From NCBI GenBank assembly GCA_009731375.1, contig BJOX01000196.1, positions 725,996 through 761,544 of the forward strand: a stretch of DNA of 35,549 bases, read 5' to 3'. The stretch comes from Paulinella micropora. Taxonomy: Eukaryota > Cercozoa > Imbricatea > Euglyphida. Positions 19,617 through 35,549 of the stretch are shown in pieces (position 1 is the stretch's first letter; the number at the start of each line of letters is the position of its first letter). The notes under the pieces were generated by a model, which did not search any database, was not told the origin of the DNA, and worked only from the letters and a program-made list of their open reading frames with translations. A program made the position numbers and the translations under genes.

Positions 19617-19622
19617 ATTAAA
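19617..19622 (+). promoter_or_regulatory. Possible polyadenylation signal ATTAAA
   Basis: ATTAAA about 67 nt after the gene C stop, in AT-rich sequence that resembles a 3' UTR. Confidence 0.35.
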
Positions 19623-19726
19623 TCGAGTCGTTTGCAAGTTTCATTGTTTTAATTTTGCCTAAATGTTTTCGTTCCTCCGGATCGACTTTCCTGAAAGTTT
19701 TCGTTTCCACCGCTACTTGTGTTTGA

Positions 19727-19743
19727 TGACGTCAGTTCCGGAA
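19727..19743. promoter_or_regulatory. Adjacent CRE and ETS-type sites
   Basis: A perfect palindromic TGACGTCA (19727-19734) is followed one base later by the palindrome TTCCGGAA (19736-19743). This pairing is typical of animal core promoters. No gene start could be linked to it; nearest downstream exon-like sequence is at 22413. Confidence 0.35.
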
Positions 19744-20072
19744 AATATGAACGGTTATAAGTTGAAAATCACCCGGGCTGCTTGAGCCAAACTTGCAATG
19801 CTACACTGTTTTTCGATTACTCACTGAAACTGCTTTCATAATAACGCTTTTTTCACGTTTACCACTGTGAAAACAGAAAATTATAATACATTACACATAT
19901 TTTTTTGAATTAATACCTCTAAATTGACGTACGTTGACAGATCCAAGACTCTGAGTCAGAGCCATGAATCTAGTCTAGCTAGTGAATAATATATATAATA
20001 TGATATATACCTAGTCTACTAGATCTAGTTAATCTCTAGAATCTATGAATCTGTTATTACGGTATAATCCTT

Positions 20073-20350
20073 AACCGGGCGAGCGCCACATTTGTGGATC
20101 ATTACCACAAATGTGCTAGTGCTTTTCAAGTTTGATTTAATTATTAATTTTATTCATAAAATCCACAAATATGCCATCGACTTTGATGCCACAAATATGG
20201 CTTTGATCCACCAATGTGGATGATCCACAAACGTAGCTTTAATCCATAAAATGTGATTTTGTTTCACAAATGTGTCATTGATCCACCCTAACCGAACCCA
20301 TTAGATTCACAAGTGTTGCTTTAAACCACAAATATTAGGATTGCCCGGTT
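20073..20350. mobile_element. Putative foldback/MITE-like element filled with CCACAAATGTGG-type motifs
   Basis: Ends AACCGGGC...GCCCGGTT form imperfect terminal inverted repeats (about 18 of 25 matching). Inside are about ten near-palindromic CCACAAATGTGG variants (for example ACCACAAATGTG, GCCACAAATATGGC, TCCACCAATGTGGA) at 20-35 nt spacing. CTAG-rich AT sequence flanks both sides (19970-20045 and 20355-20450). No target duplication is clear. Confidence 0.45.
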
Positions 20351-20640
20351 ACGTGATAAACTAGACCTAGATCTAGTATATCACTAGTAGTAGTAGTATC
20401 CTCTAGCTATTTATAGTCTAGATCTAGTAGATAGTCTAGTTCTAGTTTTTATATACTACATATATATATTAATATATATTAATTATGTTTCACAATTTAA
20501 AAGATTATTAATAATACCAGTACGATCATATCAGAATTTTTTTTTTTTTTTTTTTTTTACGCCGGCGCCGACACTGCCCACAATTTTAATTAACATACAA
20601 ACATTTAGAAAATTTATTATTATATATTAATAGAAATATT

Positions 20641-21667
20641 ATTGAATAGAGTAGGCGACGAGGAAGGCAGGAAGAGGAAGCGGAAGAAGAAGAAGAAGAA
20701 GAAGAAGAAGAAGAAGAAGAAGAAGAAGGAGGAGGAGGAGGACCAGGAAAGAAAGAAGGAAAGAAAGAAAGAAGGAAAGAAAGAAAAAAGAAAAAAGAAA
20801 AGAGAAAAGAAAAGAAAAAAGAAAAGAAAAGAAAGAAAGAAAGAAAGAAAGAAAAAAGGCAAGAAGAAGAAGAAGAAGAAGAAGAAGAAGAAGAAGAAGA
20901 AGAAAAGAAAGAAAGAAGAAAGAAGAAAGAAGAAAGAAAAAAGAGGAAAGAAGGAAGAAGGAAGAAAGGAAGAAAGAAGAAAGGAAGAAAGAAGAAAGGA
21001 AGAAGGAAGAAAGGAAGAAAGAAAGAAAGAAAGAAAAAAGAAAAAGAAAAGAAAAGAAAGAAAGAAAAAAAGAAAGAAAGAAAAAAGAAAAGAAGAAGAA
21101 GAAGAAGAAGAAGAAGAAGAAGAAAGAAGAAGAAAGAAGAAAGAAGAAAAAAAGAAGAAAGAAGGAAGAAGGAAGAAAGGAAGAAAGAAGACAGGAAGAA
21201 AGAAAGAAAGAAAGAAGAAAAAAGACAAGAAAGAAAAAAGAAACGAAAAGAAAGAAAGAAAGAAAGAAAGAAGAAGAAGAAGAAGAGAAGAAGAAGAAGA
21301 AGAAGAAGAAGAAGAAGAAGAAGAAGAAGAAGAAGAAGAAGAAGAAAAAGAAGAAAAAGAAGAAAAAGAAGAACAAGAAGAAGAAGAAGAAAGAAGAAAG
21401 AAGAAGAAGAAAGAAGAAGAAAAAAGAAGAAAGATGAAGAAAGCAAGCGAGCAAGAAAGGAAGGAAGGGGGGGGGGGGGGGGGGGGGGGGAGGGGGGGGG
21501 GGGGGANNNNNNNNNNNNNNNNNNNNNNNNNNNNNNNNNNNNNNNNNNNNNNNNNNNNNNNNNNNNNNNNNNNNNGGGAGGCAGAGAGGAGAGAGAGAGA
21601 AAGAAAGAAAAAAAGAAAGGAAGGAAGGAAAAAGGAAAGGAAAAGGAAAGAAAGAAAGAAAGAAAGC

Positions 21668-21702
<35 letters not shown>

Positions 21703-22087
21703 GAAGAAAGAAAGAAAGAAAAGAAAAGAAAAGAAAAAAAAGAAAAGAAAAGAAAAGAAAGGAAAGAAGAAAGGAAGGAAGGAAGGAAAGAAAGAAAGAA
21801 AGAAAGGAAGAAAGAAAGAAAGAAAGGAAAGAAAGAAAGAAAAGAAAAAAAGAAAGGAACGAAAGGAACGAAAGGAACGAAAGAAAGGAAAGAAAGAAAG
21901 AAAGAAAGAAAAGAAAGGAAAAAAAGAAAGGAAAGAAAGAAAGGAAGGAAGGAAGGAAGGAAAAGAAAGGAAGGAAGGAAGGAAGGAAGGAAGGAAGGAA
22001 AGGAAAGGAAAGGAAAGGAAGGAAAGAAAGAAAGAAAGGAAGAAAGGAAGGAAGGAAAGAAAGAAAGAAAGAAAGAAAGAAAAAGAA
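20641..22087 (+). repeat. 1.4 kb near-pure purine tract (GAA/GAAA/GGAA)
   Basis: The + strand is almost exclusively A and G for about 1,400 nt, interrupted by a 69-N gap (21507-21575) bordered by a long G run. The very long Lys/Glu and Phe/Ser frames are translations of this tract. Confidence 0.95.
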
Positions 22088-22412
22088 TGAAGGAATTGCC
22101 AGGGGCGACTCAAAAAGAATCAAAATACAAAGCTGGAGACATAAAAATCATTTTGCAAAATCGACACTAGTAAACGTATGAATTTTAAATAGCAGAAATT
22201 CAACTGCTGAGCTGCCTAAATAACTTATGATACCTGCTTTTCTTTACATTCGGCACAAACGCAGAAAATTCCCTTAAAGTCTGGATGGTTCACTTCAAAC
22301 TTGTGCTTACCGGTTTACGGTTAACTGTTTCTTCGTGCCCATCGGTTAACGGTTAGCCGTTTTTTCATTTCTCCCCGTCGGCGTAGCCCCATTTGAACCC
22401 GCCGGCCCGCAG

Positions 22413-22484
22413 GCCTGTGTGCAGAGCGTCGTGGAGGTCGGCGATGCGGACGTTGTGAGCAGCTGCTGCCTCGCCCAGGGAAGC
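22413..22484 (+). CDS. Possible single internal exon, 24 codons
   Basis: A GCCCGCAG acceptor, 72 nt of open GC-rich sequence (starting ACVQSVVEVGDADVV and ending LAQGS) and a good GTACGT donor. Base composition matches the exons of the other genes. No partner exon was found and no family is recognised. Confidence 0.35.
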
Positions 22485-22619
22485 GTACGTCAGACCCGTG
22501 TCAATGCAAATCACCTAATACATACATACATACATTACATATATACATACATGACATACGTACATGCATGCATGCATACATACATGCATGCATACATTCA
22601 GGCAATTTGTGAGATCATA

Positions 22620-22658
22620 TCTTGAAAGAACAAGATTGGAAAGAAGGGAGAAATAATA

Positions 22659-22714
<56 letters not shown>

Positions 22715-22904
22715 CTCCTGCCAATTGCTGAGCCAAAAGGCCATGTGCATCCAGTCCTCCATTCCACAAGGAAAGTCTCCACACCAATCGGTGGAATAAA
22801 GGAAGTGACGGCATAGAACATCACTCTAGGAGCTTTATACCAATCAGCCCATGGAAAGGGACCGATGCCTATGTACTCCCTNNNNNNNNNNCCTATGTAC
22901 TTCC

Positions 22905-22960
<56 letters not shown>

Positions 22961-23459
22961 TAATAATACTATATCTGAGGCGTACTGATGCAGCTAATGG
23001 CATATCCTCAACGGACATAAGCCTCCAATACCCTTGTTCGAGGTCCTCCACCCCCCCGTGTCAGTCTCTCGCCTGATGATCGGGGCCACCGATGGAGCTC
23101 CTGAGGGCAAGACTGCACTAAGCCGAGGTTATTCCGCAGTCCCAGCAACCTCTTGCAAGACGTCACCGAATGTGCAAGTGCATACACCAAGCGCGGTTGC
23201 TAGAGCTGCCTCGAAACCCCACCCATAACAATCTGGTGTCTGCTGGGTCCTGGGCTATCAACCAGCATATGCGGAGTTTAAGATCTTTTACGCGCGCAAC
23301 GACCCTCCTCCCCAGCATCTACCACCAAAGGGTTATGAGTTGGCGTCACAGTTTAACGCCTTGAGGCCATTGGGCTGGAACTCTGTTTAGCAAGTGTGAC
23401 TAGGTTTTTTCATCGGGATTTCCCTCAAATATGTCACAGTCAACACTCCAAGGCAGATT
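22620..23459. repeat. AAT arrays with embedded unclassified sequence and a 10-N gap
   Basis: (AAT)n at about 22652-22712 and 22904-22960. Between and after them is unique sequence without a credible gene. At 22882-22891 ten N separate near-identical flanks (CCTATGTACTCCCT and CCTATGTACTTCCT). Confidence 0.7.
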
Positions 23460-23469
23460 NNNNNNNNNN

Positions 23470-23503
<34 letters not shown>

Positions 23504-24330
23504 TGAAAACAAAGAAGCAAGCAAAAGCAGAAGCAAGCAACAAGCAGATACAAGCAAGTAGACAGGCCAGTAAGTATGCAAGCAAGAAGGCATGCGAACG
23601 AGGAGAAGGAAGGAAGGAAAGAAGGAAGGAAAGAAGGAAGGGGAGGATGGAGAGGGACGGGAGGGAGAGAGGGAGGGAGGATGTGTGTGTGTGTGTATCT
23701 GTGCGTGTGTTTGTGTGTGTGTGTGTGTGTGGTAGTCTATTTGTTTGACTGGTGTGTGTGTGTGTGTGTGTTTTGTTGCATATTTGTGTGTATGCATGTT
23801 TGAAGTATTGTGTTTTGTGCGTGTTTGTAATTCACGCATGCATCTGCATGGTGTTACCCNNNNNNNNNNNNNNNNNNNNNNNNNNNNNNNNNNNNNNNNN
23901 NNNNNNNNNNNNNNNNNNNNNCCCCCCCCCCCCACCCCTCTCTCTCTCCCTCCCCTTCCCTCCCTCTATCCCCTTCTGTTCCTTCCTGTTTTCTATCCTG
24001 TTCTTCCTTCCTTCCTTCTTTCTTTCTTTCTTTCTATCTATCTTTCCTTCCTTCCTTCCCTCCCTCCTTCCTTCCTTCCCTCCTTCCTTCCTTCCTTCCT
24101 TCCTCCCTCCCTCCCCACACAACACAAACACACACACTTACACGCACAGACAGACCGACCGACAGACAGACAGACAAACAGAAGCTAACAGACAAACAAA
24201 CAGAAACAAAAGAGATACACAGATACACGCAGGCACACACTCTCACTCACTCACTCACTCACTCACTCCCCTCACGCACTCACTCCCTCACGCACTCACT
24301 CACTCACTCACGCACTAACTCACTCACTCG
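23470..24330. repeat. Mixed simple repeats with a gap
   Basis: (AAT)n, GAAG/GGAA purines, (TG)n, a 62-N gap at 23860-23921 bordered by C, then CCTT pyrimidines, CACA and (CACT)n. No gene. Confidence 0.9.
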
Positions 24331-25089
24331 TGCAACGGTATGCACTTTCACGCCACCCACGCGCGCTGCCACAAGGAAAGTGTCGAGGATGTGTGGATGA
24401 TACCGGCCTAGCGGGTCCTCTCCGACGACGAGTCATACGGTCAGCGCCAACGACCGTGTCCACGGCTTCTCCGACCATGATTGGGCCTTAGTTCAACCAC
24501 AGACTCACAATCCTGGAAAAAATAATTATTGTATGTGATTAAACACAGACACCACTTTTGAAATGTGCGGTTGCGCAATGCATGTGTACGATCTGGTTTG
24601 TTGTGGTTGCATTTGTAGCTTTTTTATTACGGGCGTTCACAATGGAGTGGAAGGTGCGCACATTACTCCGCTCTCGTTATCTCCCAGAGCTCTTAATCAA
24701 TGCTCAAAATAATGACTTTCGATTATTTGTTCGAAAAGTATTTGAGCAAAGTATACATTAACACCCTCCTGAGCTAGAAAGGGCTGGGGATCTGGGGATG
24801 GGATATGCCGTGGGACACCCGTAGGGACACTCCGGGACATCCCTCGAAAGGGACGTACCGGGTCATCCCTGCTCGGGAGACTTCGAGATTTAGGTGGCGC
24901 CGCACTAATCTAACAACCACCATGGATGGGTTGGCTCTGATGTACCGAAGCTATTGCTGATTTTTTTGCATTTTTTCGTCGTTAGGAAATCCGGAACTCA
25001 CAGTTTTCCATTTTCTCCAGCGAGCTTCGCCTTGCAACCTCCAACCTGTCTGCACTGCAGCGCATCTTGCAGCCTTTACTCACACAAAC
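24331..25089 (+). other. Non-repetitive region upstream of DLAT
   Basis: Presumed promoter/5' UTR of DLAT. The longest frame (24558-24761) has no recognisable motif. Acceptor-like sites GTCGTTAG (ends 24985) and TTTTCTCCAG (ends 25020) lie 70-105 nt before the DLAT ATG and could end an intron in the 5' UTR. Confidence 0.4.
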
Positions 25090-35423
<10,334 letters not shown>

Positions 35424-35440
35424 TAAGGTAGACAGACAGC

Positions 35441-35549
<109 letters not shown>

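Noticed and set aside
20586-22123. Frames up to about 500 codons of Ser/Phe or Lys/Glu in the purine tract
   Set aside because: All frames on both strands are open because the tract lacks T on one strand; low-complexity only, and partly N.
24558-24761. 67-codon frame upstream of DLAT
   Set aside because: No homology recognised, no exon partners, and such length is expected by chance in unique sequence.

Overview
This is nuclear DNA from a eukaryote with an intron-dense, microsatellite-swollen genome. Most of the window is simple repeat: TATC/GATA, TACC, TTAC, ATT, CT, CA, ATAC, TATACA and a 1.4 kb purine tract. Between the repeats lie short GC3-rich exons with GT-AG splice sites. The exon structure, the tRNA-derived SINE and the TA-flanked foldback element fit a repeat-rich invertebrate such as a mollusc. 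The species cannot be fixed from the sequence, and a repeat-rich protist or alga is not excluded.

Layout, all genes on the + strand. 1-2600: microsatellites and two dispersed repeats. 2675-13117: gene A, an unrecognised protein with a coiled-coil-like stretch and a lysine-rich tail, seven visible exons, TGA stop. 14104-17449: gene B, an extracellular-type protein of DUF11-like beta-sandwich repeats with a PAN/apple-like cysteine insert; it has in-frame TAA/TAG codons. 18701-19550: gene C, a broken beta-class N4/N6 DNA-methylase-like gene joined to a Cys-rich zinc-binding region. 19600-22410: possible CRE/ETS promoter, a foldback element and the purine tract. 25090 to the window edge: DLAT, the E2 subunit of mitochondrial pyruvate dehydrogenase, 16 to 17 exons with a consistent phase chain; its 3' end lies beyond the window.

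The most unusual structure is not a gene. Across genes A and DLAT, exon edges are copied repeatedly into the adjoining intron. Each copy keeps the splice site plus roughly 20-60 nt of exon and is separated from the next by microsatellite. I count about 30 such decoys: 8 before the 4042 exon, 2 after the 9210 exon, 2 after the 10407 exon, and about 18 around DLAT exons 4, 5, 10, 13, 15, 16 and 17. Copies have diverged by substitutions, so they are not simple assembly stutter. Some, after DLAT exon 13, could act as in-phase 24-nt mini-exons.

The genes have no evident shared pathway. Only DLAT has a firmly assigned function. Nine N gaps, often bordered by long G or C runs, and a final 107-nt C run mean that missing exons and local mis-joins are likely.
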